A stretch of DNA of 64,000 nucleotides, from contig JALGQZ010000004.1 in NCBI GenBank assembly GCA_023105745.1, forward strand, positions 11,062,451 through 11,126,450, read 5' to 3'. The position numbers and the translations under genes were made by a program. The notes under the pieces were generated by a model, which had not been told where the DNA came from, searched no databases, and worked only from the letters and a program-made list of their open reading frames with translations. The stretch comes from Austropuccinia psidii. Its lineage: Eukaryota > Basidiomycota > Pucciniomycetes > Pucciniales > Sphaerophragmiaceae. Every line of letters begins with the position of its first letter. The stretch's first letter is position 1. This document shows positions 26,751 to 39,642 of the stretch, piece after piece.

Positions 26751-28605
26751 TCAAGACAGGTTTTTCTGGTCTTCTATTCTCTCTGGGAATCTTTGAGACC
26801 ATATTGGATTCCATAGGGATTTTAGTCCAAGTTTTACCAATTCTTGTCCTGGTAATGATATATTCCATTGCATTAATGTAGTCCTCTGTTGAGCAGGGTT
26901 CCACATGTTTGCTTTTGATAGCATGTTCCAGTTCTCCTCCACACTTTCATAATATTTTTATATTAATCATAGTGTCAGACATATCTGGGTGTAAAGCAGA
27001 TAATCTGTCTTTCTGCTTGAAGAACCAAGTAAGTGGTTTTTCTTTCTCTGAGTTAAAAATGGCATTTTAAAAAGAATTTGCAATTTTAAACCTCCAAGAA
27101 TTGTTGGCCCATTTGGTAATCACTTCAGACTTCCACCAAGACCAATCATGTTTCTCATGATCCATTCTCATCTTGTAATACCATTTCTTTGCAGTTCTGG
27201 TAAACAGACAGTGTAATTTACCCACTATGATTTCATCAGGTATATTAAAGTCTTCTTGTAGCATATCAATAATCCTGATGAACTCAATATGGTTGTATTC
27301 TCCTTCACCAGAGAATTTTGGCCATTCCTTCAATTTGGGAATATCTTTAACAGAGACAACATTTTCTCCTAAAAGTGGGGTAAAACCTCCTTTAACAGAA
27401 AGTCTTTCTTGAGTCAAAGGTGTAGAATGTCTTGGCATATGTGGTTCATAATTCTTATGAATTTGTTATACATTTGCAATGATTTCATTTCTTAACTTCT
27501 GCCTTTCACTGTCACTTTTTGCTAAATGTGTAGCAAACAGATTGGTATTTTCAACTAGCTTTAAGACATGATCTTGTACAATTGTAAACTAATCATTCAT
27601 TTTGAAAATCAAAAGATCTTTCATTTCATCATTCTGAACTTGACATGTACTCTCAATTCTGCTACATGTATTGATAATCGAATCAAATCTGGCATTTGTC
27701 AATTTATACCATTCAGTATATTTTTTGTCATTTCTTTTCAAGTCACTGATATCCACTTTTATTTTAGTTAACTTTGCATCAAGTTTACCAATTTCTACAA
27801 TAATAATAGTTTGTACATAATTTATTTGCGTGGAAAAGTCCTTTTCATCCTTTCCTGCTCCTTGGCTGGGAATTCCATTAGAGTTCTGCCCATATTGAAC
27901 ACACTGTCCATGGCTGAAGGCTCCAATTTGGTGATCCTGTACCCCTGTGGGTAAGGTCTGTGCTGATTGGCTTTGCCTTTGCCCTTGCCTAGACGGTTCG
28001 TGGGACCTCTCTGCTTCTTCTGAGGTCCTTTGGGCTCGTCTTTGGAGACTTCTGGAGCTGGTTTGGAGCTGGTAGACACCACTGGGACCTCTGTCTCCAA
28101 AGCTGGAGTCATTTCCAACAATTTCTTCTGGTCTATGGATAAACAACTTTGGTTCTTCAACCAATTCTTTATCTTTTTGACCTTTTCTTTGCAAGACAAT
28201 GGGCCCCAACCTCCTAAGAGTTCTATTTTCTTCTCCTGACCCAGAAACCTCTTGATGTGTAAGTAAGAGTTCATGGCCCCCTGCCAAAGGCTTGGGCATA
28301 TTTCCCATTCCTCCTCTTTGGCTGCTCTGAACCAATTTTTGTATTGGCATTGATATATTTCGATTGCTTCCACTTGAAAATGGTTCAGCCCTGGAAATAT
28401 TTCCATGAAGCAGTTGATACTCAAAATTCACATCAAAATCTGTGGGTACAGACCTTAGGGAATGGGGGGCAACTCTGGCATCCTCCAAATGTGTCTTTCT
28501 TGAGGAAGACTTGGCACTTCTGGATTTGGTCTTGCCTCTTCCTTGTGCACATCCATCTGGTTGAACTGAATAGTTGCTTCCATTTCTGGTATGCACCATT
28601 TTCAC
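26751..28605 (-). pseudogene. B element Gag, degraded
   Basis: The Gag N-terminal half is a 338-codon frame (28605-27589) starting MKMVHTRNGSNYSVQ, very rich in S, R, Q and G and ending in a predicted helical stretch. A 200-codon frame (28424-27822) lies wholly inside it in another register. The Gag core follows at 27438-27067, with KLKEWPKFSGEGEYNHIEF, KKWYYKM and WWKSEVITKWANNSW, the signature shared with C gag. The zinc-knuckle region is near 26740. Stops and a frame change separate the parts. It acts as the capsid and RNA-binding portion of the element. Confidence 0.85.
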
Positions 28606-29200
28606 GTCAATTTAAAGATAAAAAGCAAAAAAATAAGATAAAACACACACCTTTTTGTGGTAATTTATTCTTTTCTGAGTTGAATAAAGTGCCTCTTTTA
28701 GCAATTTGCACTTCAATACTCTCTTCAGATTCTGCTTCTAAAGATTCTGGACTAGTGATATATCCTTTACTGAGTCTGTTACCAGCCGCACCATATCTGA
28801 TTAAAGACATTAGAAAAATGATAAAAGAGAAAAATTATTTTTTATACTTTTTTTTTGAAATATTTTTAAATATTTTCTATAAGTTTTATATTTTTTAATA
28901 TTAAAAAAATTATTCTTTTTAAAGAAAAAAATTAAAATTTAAGATTTTGAATGAAAGATTAATTCAGAGTAACTCAAACAATAATTTTATAAGTTTTTGG
29001 ATGTGAAAAAGCCACGTGTAAAAACAGTATAAAATTAAACCAAGTTCCTCAATGAAAAAGATCTTTAAGACCATTTCAAAAATAAAAATTATTTTAACTT
29101 CAAATTGGAAGAAAAAAATTTATTAAATTGATATATTTTAGGGCTTAAAAAGATATTAATTAAGGGTACAAGGCTCAAAAAACACGGCCAGGCCTCAAAA
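28606..29200 (-). other. B element leader and primer-binding site
   Basis: AT-rich leader between the B 5' LTR and gag. On the minus strand the first bases after the LTR read TTTTGAGGCCTGGCCGTG. This is closely like the C-family TTTTGGGGGCCTGSC, so it is the likely primer-binding site. The open frame on the plus strand here (28344-28898) is a shadow. Confidence 0.75.
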
Positions 29201-31072
29201 TGTAAGATGTGACTATGAAACTGATGATAATTTTACTATTAATCAACAGTACTATGGCTGTTCTTATGAAATAGAATAATAAAATATTATTATAACCACA
29301 ATTGAATAATTAAACAATTATTTCATTCACGTGGTAAACACTACTAGTGATTTTAACAGTTAGCAGTAATTTTCTACAAGAATCAATTACAAGAGGATTT
29401 TGATAATAAAACTTCTTTTATTAAAATAATAAAATTATTTTAATATATAATTATCTTTTGCAAGATTAATTATAAATTTAATTCTTGAAGAAAACTATTA
29501 CTAGAGAAAAACTTTAAGAATTAAATATAAATGACTCACTAATACTCCAAAGAACTTATTGATAGATAAAAGTAGAGAAATTTGACGTAGAATTGTGGAT
29601 TTAAGAGATCAAAATGATTTATAGCAGGATTACAACAATATATAGTTGGATTCTATGATTTCACGTCCTTCTGATTGATTCTGAAAGATTTAAAACACTT
29701 AAGAATAGTTTAACTAATACTTACTTGTTGGTAACAATGATATAAAATGATAATAAGATGATGATATGGAAAAAACAGCAAGAGAAGGCCTCTTTTAAGT
29801 CAACAACAGCTCACAGAGGCGTGCCATGGAGAAAACTGAAAAATCCATTGAGTGATAAAACAATAAACCCTTTTGGATTAGTGATTGCATCATCTGTTGT
29901 CACGTAAGATTATCATAATTACTTAATTGATGCTTTTACGTGACTACCAACCCCAATATGGTTAAGAATAAAAGGAGTAACATCCGTAAATCTTCTTTTA
30001 TTCCCAAATAATTATTGATTCCTCAAAGCTATCAATGTTATTGCCAATTTCATCCCAGGTTGTAATTACTGTGAATTTTTGAAGATTCAGTGTTTCACCT
30101 AGAATAGTCAAAAATGGACTGCGAGTCAAACGTTTAATTTTACTAGTAAAACTGTAATTCTCTTTAGTTGTAGCATAAATATTACAGTTCTCCATTGGTT
30201 TTTAAGGGTTCAGAGAGATTCATTAAGAATTGTATTTTTAATGAATTTTTGAAGTTTTTAGCTATTTCTACGTAGAATTGCAAATATCAGTGTTTAACTG
30301 GTTTCTATGAGGTAAATAAATGGATACAAGTCCAAAAAGGGTTTTAATTACTCTTTTGGGGTTCATCCATGGAAAATAATTAATAATTGAAATGGTTACA
30401 GGAGTCTAAGTAGCTCTTTACCTCCTTGGCACATCAAAATAGCAGGTTATTTGCTATTTTCTTAAGATTTACTGTAGTTGTAACATGGTAACCAAGTTCC
30501 CAAAGTGTTTTAGTTTACTAATTGGGCCAAGATTAGCCATGGATCCAAGCTTTGGAGCTGTCAATGCCTCTGAGGCGTCAGAAGCTGGGTACCCTGGCTC
30601 TCTTTGACGTCTTTTGTCCCCCTTGTTGATTTTTCACGTCAAAATAGAAATTTAAGCTTAAAGTGAGATATCCACTATGGGTGTACCAAAGGTTCAAGTA
30701 AGAATACCACAATATTAAGTGCTCAAAACATGCATAACACTATTCTTAGTGTATATGTAACATGGGATTTCTCACATTCCCATTATTTTGGCGTGAAATT
30801 AAGAAAAACAAACATTTACATGGATCTTTTATGTGGTATTGAAGTATTTTCCATATTACCAATTCAAAGAGTTAACTTGAGCTTATTCACTCTATGGAGC
30901 TACCCTATGTTAATTTTTGTTTTTACTCAATAAAAAGTTATTCATCTTTTCTGAAATCAAAAATGAAGAATTTTGGATATATGCATGACTCATGAGGTAT
31001 GCATGATTCCAAATTTATTTTTAAGATAATTGTGGCCTATTTGGGTATGTAAAATATTCCTCAAGGCTTGCA
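29201..31072 (-). mobile_element. B element 5' LTR
   Basis: In plus reading it begins TGTAAGATGTGACTATG and ends CTCAAGGCTTGCA. It pairs with the 3' LTR at 20920-22811 over its full length. The outer flank at 31073 is C1 pol on the plus strand, whereas the other outer flank of B is A gag on the minus strand. The bases next to the two LTRs (AATGC and GGAAA) are not a target duplication, so this end does not represent a simple insertion. Confidence 0.9.
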
Positions 31073-34048
31073 GGAAATCACCACTCCTGTCCTTATCACT
31101 TGGCATGTTGGCAAATCTAGGTTTTGTAGTTATTTCAGAGCCCTGAATAAATGAACAAAAGCTGACAGGTACCCTATACCAAAGATATCTCATGCCCTAG
31201 GAAAGCTGGCAAAAGCAAAATACATAATCAAGATGGATTATATGTAAGGCTTTCACCAAAATGGAGTTAAACCAAACTCCATGAAACTACTCAGGATTAA
31301 ATGTCATATTGGCATATATGAGTACACTAGGATGCCATTTGCAATCAAAAATTCCTCAGACTATTTACAAAGGATTATTGATACAATATTTCAAGAAGAA
31401 ATCTTAGAAGGCTAGATCATGGTATATACTGATGATATCATTTTATACTCTCAGAAACAGGAAGAATATGTGCAATACATAGACAGGTTAATATGTAAAT
31501 GCACACCCATCAATCTGAAAATTTCACTTAAGAAGTGTAAATCAGGAAAAGAGGAGCTATTGGAACTAGGAAATGAAGTCTCAGGCTTTATCCTGGCCAT
31601 ATATCAGAACAAAGTGGCAGAAATACTGCAAAATCCAGTACCAAATATCATCAAAAAAATGCAATCTTTCTTTGGATTTTCTAGCTACTACAGAAGCCAC
31701 ATTCAAAACTTTGCCCACATAACCAGTATTCTATACAAGTTATTCTCAAAAGATGTAGTTTTTTAAATTACCAAGGAGAGGAGGGATGCATATGAGAGGA
31801 TCAAATAAAAACTCACGAATGCACATGTCCTCATTGTACCTGAATTTGAATTACCATTCACGTAATAAATAGATGAAGCTTGCGGTCAAAGATTGGGAGC
31901 TACCCTTCACCAAAGACAAATTGTGGATGGAGATCCAAGGGAGGGTGTAATATCCCACATCTCCAGGCAGCTTGAAGATTCAGAGGCCAGGTATAGGGCT
32001 ACTCAGACTGAGAATTTATGCTTAGTCTGGGCTCTAGAAAATATCCATCATTACTTGCAGAGTGCAGTCTTTGAAGTCTACACAGACTGAAAAGCCTTGA
32101 AGTATTTGATTAAAATGAAGACCACAAAGAGAAACATGTTGAGATAGAAAATAACCATCCAAGAGGATAGAGGTAACATGACCATCATATAAAAAGAGAG
32201 CAAAAGCCACACAAATGAAGATGGCCTCAGTAGATGGCAACTGGACAATGTCAAAAGAAACCCAGCTTATGACCATGAAGTAGCTTCCCAGATTCCTATC
32301 CATTTTATGGAAATAGACAAGAGGAAGAACTTTAAAATTTTTGAATGAGCACCAGAATTTGGTACCTCAGACAATGATGACCATGAACCAGAAGGGACAG
32401 AAACTTCTATATTGGGAATAAGATCCTCAGAACTGAATAATTAGTTTTTCAGTTCAGTCCCCAAACCCATGCCAAAAACAAACAGTGAAGCATATTGTTT
32501 TAGCTCTTTCAACAGAAATACAGAAGCCCACAAACGGAATCCCAATTAGGGGAACCCTGGTTGAGGGACTATAAACATAACTCATTTTTACTTATAGATG
32601 GAGTGCTCTATCACAGAGAGAAACACACTAGTGCCCTCACAGTGATGGATAGAGACCCCATATCCCTGATACTGCAGGAGTACCATGACTTCCCCTATAT
32701 GGGACACATGAGTGAAGACAGGACCAAAGAGAGGGTAACAAGCACATCTTGGTGGCCCTAATGGGAACAAGATATGATTTGATATATCAACACTTTTGAA
32801 AGATTCCAGAAGGAAAACAGGAAACATGGGAAGAATTATGGGTTACTTCAAAACATAGCAGAACCCAAACATCCATGGGAGAGCATCAAAATGGACTGGG
32901 TAACAGGACTAGTCCCAGGAGGAAAGGAAGGTTTCAATTATTTCCTGGTCATATTTGATAGGCATGGTAAAAGTGTAAGGTGACTAAAATGTCACAAGGA
33001 GGACACACCTATGGATAAAGCCTTGTTCTGGAATTACATCATATACACATGTGGAGTCCCAAAAATCATCATTAGCTATAGGGACCCAAAATTCACATCA
33101 AAACTTTAGACCATCCTCTATGACATGCTCCAAAAGAAATGTGCATTTTCTACAGCTTACCATCCACAGATGGATGGTTTGGCTGAAGAGATCATCCAAA
33201 CAATGGAGGACATCATCAGAAGATTATTTGCAGTTGGCATGGAATATAAAGACCATCAAGGATACACCCATTACTGTGTCACACTCCTACCAGAAGTCCA
33301 ACTGGCTTACAACACCATCCAGCAGCCTACCACAGGGAAATCACCCTCACTGGTAGAAAAATCATGGAACCCCCTATTGGCTGTGGATCACTTGAAGAAA
33401 AATATTCTAACTATCCACACCACAGCCAAATACTTCCATGAAATGTGGAAGAGAGCTTGTGACACAGATGCTAAGTGCATAGCTGAAGCTAAAGAATAAA
33501 AAAGAAGAGGTATGATAAGACAAATGTGGAGCCAGACTTCAAAGAAGGGGACAAGGTGTTAGTGTCTACACTCAACTTCAACAATCTCAAGGGACCAAAG
33601 ATTATGAGAGACTCATTTTTGGACCCTTCACTATCATTAAGCTGATAGGGAAAAATGCAGTGGAGGTTAGACTCAGAGAAGAATTCTCTAGGAAACACCC
33701 AGTATTCCCAGTGAGTCTAGTTGAACAATACTTCCAGACAGCAGAGAACAAGTTCCCCTTCAGGAAGAAGAGTTTCACTCCACAAGAGATAGTTGAAATA
33801 GAATACTCCGCTGGCCATGTGAAGAAAATCTTTAAGGCCAGGGAGATTAGACTGAATGGTAAAGACCAAAGACAATATTTGTTTAGAGTTAAACATCAGA
33901 CAGCAGACAAAGACAAATGGTTGGCAGAGGATGCCATACCAGATGGGAACCTTCATCTAAGGAGATCCAGGGCCTCTTGGAGGACTGAACAATCTCAAAA
34001 AGCTAAAATCATCAAACTTTATATCCTGGTTAAGGATTATTGTGGCCT
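31073..34048 (+). pseudogene. C1 pol: RT, RNase H, integrase, chromodomain, degraded
   Basis: Plus-strand continuation of the C1 element. It enters in RT at the segment that reads [11 protein letters not shown] in the full C copy. RT active site: YTDD at 31425-31436 instead of YIDD. The thumb FFGFSSYYRSHI follows. RNase H near 31860-32090 has DEACGQRLGATLHQ with a stop nearby. The integrase finger lies near 32680-32830, the integrase core near 32900-33490 (YHPQMDGLAEEIIQ, glutamate kept), and a C-terminal barrel plus chromodomain-like tail at 33540-34000 (RQYLFRV...LHLRRSRAS). More than a dozen stops and frame breaks occur. Its order and spacing follow the full C element throughout. Confidence 0.9.
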
Positions 34049-35462
34049 TGTAAGCCTGTGACTCAAAAACAGAGCACAAGCATGACAGCCAAATACTATC
34101 AGCCAATGGTAGAGCAAAATACCAACAAAACATGGAGCTAAGCCAAACCATCTCAAAAGGTGTTTCAAGAAGGAGGAAGCTCATCCCTTTCCAAATTTAA
34201 AAGTCCCATCATCATAGGACAAAGAATAACAAAGTTATTCCTGCTCAAAAACGTTTCTGAGCATAAACCTCAATTTTCACCTCTGATCTGAAATCCAGAG
34301 AAGGAGAATTAACCCCAGAAAATGGGTATTCAGATTGAAGTTCTTTGTCAGGGCTACCAAATGGTACTATCCAAATTGAGCTGACACCAAAACTACAGGA
34401 GTCATGGCCAAAATAAGGTCAAATAAGCATGAATAGAATATTCACCTCTCATCTCACTTCTACAGTTTTAGTGTAAGGTACCTAAAGTAAGGCTTTCTTC
34501 AAAAGAGCACAATCAGGGATATCTGATGGTACCATTCATTTCCCCATATCTCATCTAGAAAAAAGGTTATGGGGCAAACAGGCTCCACACAGATTTTGAG
34601 AAAATACTGTATATGCAAAAATGAATTTGAACATGGCATAACTTTGCCAAATTAAATGTTACCCATATAAAATGAGGTACCATTGTGGTGATCTCATTCA
34701 GGGCTACACAATGAACCACGTTTGAGCTCAATATCTTGGAAACTGACAAATCTATAGCAGCTTTAAGGTCAAAATCTTACAGTATGTCCAATCCACCTTT
34801 ACTGTGGGATACTATCCCATAACTATGATTATGAGGTGTCAAACCAACAAAGAAGCTTGTTTATAACTCAATACCTCATAGTTAATTCAATACTTGGGTC
34901 CCATACAGATTCTTTATAGAATTCTATGTGTCATACACCTGAGAAGAGTGCTGTGAGGTCCCCAAATGGAAATTTTCACCCCATATTGGGGAAAACTGGC
35001 CAGATGTGGTTTTGGAACCACATTTTAGCCCAATACAGAGCATGAAGGATTTGTGAACACTGTAAGCTAGTACTCTGAAGTGAAAAATATTCACTTCCTC
35101 TACATGGATTGTCTACAGGACCTTTCCACCCCATTTCAAGATAAAAGCAGGCCCTTTCCTCTTCCAAAAAAGGAATCCCCATCCTTCTCTTAAATTACTA
35201 TGTAGTACAACTGTCCAAAAAGGTTATACTCTTGGAAAATAATCAGGTATACCTTAATCTAGTGTATTTTAGCTCTTATTATAGTGAATCAACTGGTAAG
35301 ACTGCACCCATAGTTTTCAACAGTGCTCACCATCATTATTCTGTATAGTAAAATCCTTATATTATGAATAAATAACCTTTTTCTTCTTAAATATCTGTGT
35401 AAAAGTCAGACCTAAAGTTGTAAATAAATTTTTTACCACTTCATCATAGACTCAGCTTGACA
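34049..35462 (+). mobile_element. C1 element 3' LTR
   Basis: It begins TGTAAGCCTGTGACTC and ends CATAGACTCAGCTTGACA, 1414 bp, in the orientation of C1 pol. It is strongly diverged from the C1 5' LTR, so the element is old. The outer flank (GGCAT) does not match the 5' outer flank (GTTCT at 6822-6826). Either the duplication has decayed or the two halves come from different insertions. Confidence 0.85.
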
Positions 35463-35484
35463 GGCATCATTTGGAATGTAGAAC

Positions 35485-36150
35485 ATGGAACATCTTCTTG
35501 ACACAGGTAAACCTAATGATGAGGATTCAAAGCAGAAAGAACCAGATTTCTACTTCATCATTGGAAATCTTGATGCTGAAAGCTACAATAAACTTGTATC
35601 CAACAAAGGCAAACATCCTTCCAAACTATGGTTTTACATGAAGGAATATTATGCCTCACCTTCTGCTTAAAATGTTGCCTACCACTTTGGAAAATGTTTT
35701 AGCATTGAATTTCATTCATCCTCCTCAGCACCTTTTGAGTCTATCACCTTATTCCGCTCTACTCTAAAACTTCTTTTCTTTCTCTCTCCAAACCTGTTTG
35801 CAGGAGATGCCATTCCTCAAGTACTGGCCTTCTACATGCTCAGAATGCTTCCTGAAACCTGCATACATGTATCCACCGCTGTATTACACTCAATCAAAGT
35901 ATTTCCTAAAATACCTACTGTTGAAGAGGTCTTTCAAGAAATAGAATTGGAAATTCTTAAAATGGCTGACTCCAATGATAAATTGGACATGGCCCTAAAA
36001 ATTACTGCAAAGCCAAAGAGCCAGTTGTGTAAGAAAGGAAAGCACAACACTTTTCCCCACATTCCAAAATGGATTACCTTCAGCTTTTTCCAGAAAACCA
36101 ATATTTCTATCACAAACTGCAGTATACCCAAGAGAAAACTCTTGCTCTGA
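35485..36150 (+). pseudogene. copia-like Gag relic with one internal stop
   Basis: A plus-strand frame beginning MEHLLDTGKPNDEDSKQKEP continues in register past a TAA at 35668-35670 to about 36150, some 220 codons. Features that fit Ty1/copia Gag (UBN2-type) are the ESYNKLVSNKGKHPSKLWF segment, a helical LAFYMLRMLPE stretch, TVEEVFQEIELEIL, and a terminal CKKGKHN that looks like the start of a CxxxGxHN zinc knuckle whose last cysteine is lost. No polymerase follows, because a truncated C LTR abuts it at about 36160. The alternative is a cellular gene, which is less likely given the context and the zinc-knuckle-like end. Family assignment is by recalled pattern. Confidence 0.55.
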
Positions 36151-36160
36151 ATGTCTGAAA

Positions 36161-36930
36161 TCATGTATCAGCTAGAAAGGTATCAAAAGAAAGAAGAAAT
36201 CAACCTCTTCTCAAATATACAAGTCCCATCATCATAGGAAAAAGAATAACAAAATTATACAAGCTCAAATAAGTAGCTGAGCATAAACCTTAATTTTCAC
36301 CTCCCATACAAAATCCAGGGAAAGAGGCTGAACCCCATCAAATGGGTGTTCAACTTAGGGTTCTCAATTAAAGATATCTAATGGTACTAGAAACATTTAG
36401 CTAGCACTAAAACTACAGAATGTATGGTCAAAATAATGTCAAATAAGGGTGGATAGGATATTGACCTCTCATCTAACTTCTACAGTTTTAGTGTGAGCTA
36501 CCTAAAGTGGGGTATTTTTGGAAATATAACAATAAGGGCTATCTGATGGTTCCATCCATTTCCCCTTAGCTCAACTAGAACAGAATTTATGGAGCAAATT
36601 AATTCCATACAGGTCTGTAGAAAAATACATACCTGGATAATAAAAATTGAAGATGGTATATATTTGTTATGCTTAATGATACAAATACCAAATGAGGTAC
36701 CATTGTGTATATATCATCCAGAACTACTCAATTAAACAACTTTGAGCTCAATATCTCAAAAAAACCTGAGAATGCTATGGCAGTTTTAAGGTTATAATCC
36801 CACATTTTGGCCAGTACATCTTTAATATGGGATACTTTCTCACATCTTTGATTATGAGGTTTCAAATAGACAAAGTAGCTTTTTTATACTTCAAATACTC
36901 ATAATTCCTTCAATACTGGGGTATCATACA
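36161..36930 (+). mobile_element. C3 element 5' LTR, first part (5' truncated)
   Basis: C-family LTR sequence in plus orientation that enters about 130 bp inside the LTR, at a segment equivalent to AAAAGGTATCAAAAGAAAGA of the full C copy. Its first bases are lost at the junction with the copia-like Gag. It is interrupted after ATCATACA by an A/B-type solo LTR and resumes at 39093. Confidence 0.8.
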
Positions 36931-39092
36931 TGTGAGCCTGTAAGGTATGTGTGACATACCCATAAGGCCACAAATAACATTATACCCAGTTTATTTAGTT
37001 TTAAAAAGACTTATCAAATAAATTCAAGATAAAAAATTACAAAAAATAAGTATAAACGTTTTTTGGATAAACAAAGTTATACCTATTATGTCATTCTTGG
37101 ATTTTACTCAAAAAAACCCTAATGTAGACCCAGAGGGTGTTATACCCAAAAGTGAATATTTCTTAAGTTGTTAGAATATTTTAGATTCTCACAGGAAAAT
37201 TGAAATTTTTAACAAGTTTTCTAAGAATTGTTGAATTTACGCTTAGATAAGCTTAAATTCAAAGCTGCATACAGTTTATGAAAACATACCAAAATTTCAA
37301 TTAAAGTTAAGGTGTTCTGTATACTTACTGAATTGGCTAAGGATTTTCCAAACATAATTTAAATACTGTGTGAGCTCAATGTAAAGGGGTTTAAGGCCAT
37401 AGTATGATTTTAAATAAATAAAAAGGCCACATTCATGCAAAGAGGTGGGACAAATGAAAAAATCAAACAGTGCATGGGTACCCAGATTTTTGGATATGCA
37501 AGGATTCACTTTCAGTTGTCCACCTTTATCAGCGGATTTTCAACCTTATTTAAACTTTTAGATTTGACTTTGATCCAACATTTAAGTTTAAGCTGGTTTT
37601 ATCCCAATTTGGACAGGAATTTCAAGCTTCCAGGGGGGAATCCCAATATGCAAGCTTGGAATTAAGGTTTTAAGAACTTTCAACGCTTAATAAAGCTTAA
37701 AATTTTAACGTTACAAACATTAAATCCCATCAAAAGCTAAGTTTTGGTGTTTATTACGATTTTATTTGCAAAAATTGCAATAACTTCATAAATTCATTAA
37801 AAATTCAATTTTTCACGGATTTGCTTGAAATTTTCACACATCTTACAAAATAATGTTATCTGTGTATAAATTACATTTTAAGTATCTTTTTCTAAACAGG
37901 TTTTATTAGAAATTTGCCTGGAAATTTACACATTTAATTATACTTAAAGAAATTACTATTTCTCTAAAAATTAATGGAAAATGAGTTTGAGAGATTTTTG
38001 CTTTAAGCTGTATTTTTAAGTTATAATGTGATGAATTTTAATTTAAATAAACCCAATTTATATTAAAACTTAAAATATTAATCTAAAAGAGGATTAAAGC
38101 TATTTGGAGTTAATAATAACACTGGTAACTTTCAATTAGAATTGAAAATAAGTTATCTTAAGTTAAGAACCTTATTTTCCATATGCTTTTGTAGTTGTGC
38201 CCTGAGATCTGCCTTTATATTCATTATGAATTATGAGAGCTGCTCTATAGACATAAAAGGAGTCTATTCATCACTGTTTTTTTCTATTACTCATAATCAT
38301 TCAAATTATATTAGACATTTAAAGAGGTAAAGTTTTATTAAATATAAAATCTTATTATCAAGAGTAGATCTTAAGTTATTTTATCCTTTATTAATTTTAA
38401 AATTGAAGAATTGAAATCATAGAATTCAGATTTTTTTGTAATCACCAATTCTATATTTTATTATATAAAATTATGGTCTTAAGTCTCTTTTAAAATCCAC
38501 AAATTCCTCTTAGAAACTCTTTAATCCTAATGTTCATCATGAAAAGTAGTATCATGTTTTAAAATATCAATCTTTTGCCTGCTTTCAACTTATACCTATT
38601 CTTTAACATAATAATGGTTGTTGTTTGACTTTTTGTATCAAATAAATATGATAAGTAATGTTTCTTTAAATTTCTAAATTTTTTTCTAGTACTAGTTTTT
38701 TATATCAAATTTTTTCTGTAAGAATTATCTCTTCACAGTTTGTGTGATAATTTCTTTTATAAATAATATTCTTATATTATTTATACGTGGACAAATATTA
38801 TTATTTTCCATATGTAATTGTCCCATTAAGAGCTTTACACTTCTTATTCTTATAGCTGTCATTGACTAAAACAATAATAGAATAACTATAATTTATTATA
38901 AATATTAATAATTCTTTTTATTATTGAATTATTTAATAATGATTAAATTTCTTTTTTTAAATATAATTATTTTTTATAATTATATAAATTTGTGGTTATA
39001 ATATTAAATTATATTATATTTTCTACTGAGGACGGCCATATTACTCTTGATATTTGCTACCATTATCAAGAGTTTCATAGACAAACCTCACA
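36931..39092 (+). mobile_element. A/B-type solo LTR inside the C3 LTR
   Basis: It begins TGTGAGCCTGTAAGGTATGTG and ends AGTTTCATAGACAAACCTCACA. The ends match those of A and B LTRs in coding orientation, including GGCCACAAAT about 50 bases in. It is flanked by ATACA (36926-36930) and ATAAA (39093-39097), a 5-bp duplication with one mismatch, and removing it restores a continuous C LTR. At 2162 bp it is longer than the A and B LTRs. The interior is very AT-rich and I see no gene in it. Confidence 0.75.
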
Positions 39093-39642
39093 ATAAAGGT
39101 TCTGTACAGAATTCTAAATTCTGTTAGAAGGCTATGTGGTCCGCAGATGAAAACCTTCACCCTGTATTGGTGAAAACCTTTCAGATCTGGTTTTGAAGCC
39201 ACATCTGAGCCCAATAGAAAGTAAACAGGCTGTGACAAAACCACAAGCCAGTCCTTGGAAGTGACACTTCTTCACTTCCTCTATGTGAAATTGTCTAGAG
39301 GACCTTTTCACCCAATTACAGGATAAAAAGGGACCTTTCTCTGGCCAGAAGAGAAATACGCATCCTTCCCTTGAATTTCTACATAGTAAAACTGTCAAAA
39401 AAAATTATACTCTTGGAAAAAAATCAGGTATACACATAACTCAAAGTATTTTGTTCTTCATTATTATAACCCAATTTGTAAAGCTGCACCCAGGGTGTGC
39501 AATACGGATCACCGCCACTATTTTTCTATAATAAACATTTAAATAATATTTTTTGTAATCTTTTTTATAAGAAATTTGTCACAGTAATAGTTCAAGTTGT
39601 ACAATAATCATATCACAATTTCTTTATAGACTAATCCTGACA
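39093..39642 (+). mobile_element. C3 element 5' LTR, second part
   Basis: Resumes the C LTR at GGTTCTGTACAG and ends ACTAATCCTGACA. The next bases TTTTGGGGGCCTGGC are the C-family primer-site motif, so this is a 5' LTR. Confidence 0.85.

Noticed and set aside
28344..28898. 184-codon plus-strand frame
   Set aside because: It is antisense to B gag and its leader and has no recognisable content.
6822..35467. Target duplication for the C1 element
   Set aside because: GTTCT and GGCAT do not match. I therefore do not claim that both halves of C1 are one insertion, though order and spacing make it likely.
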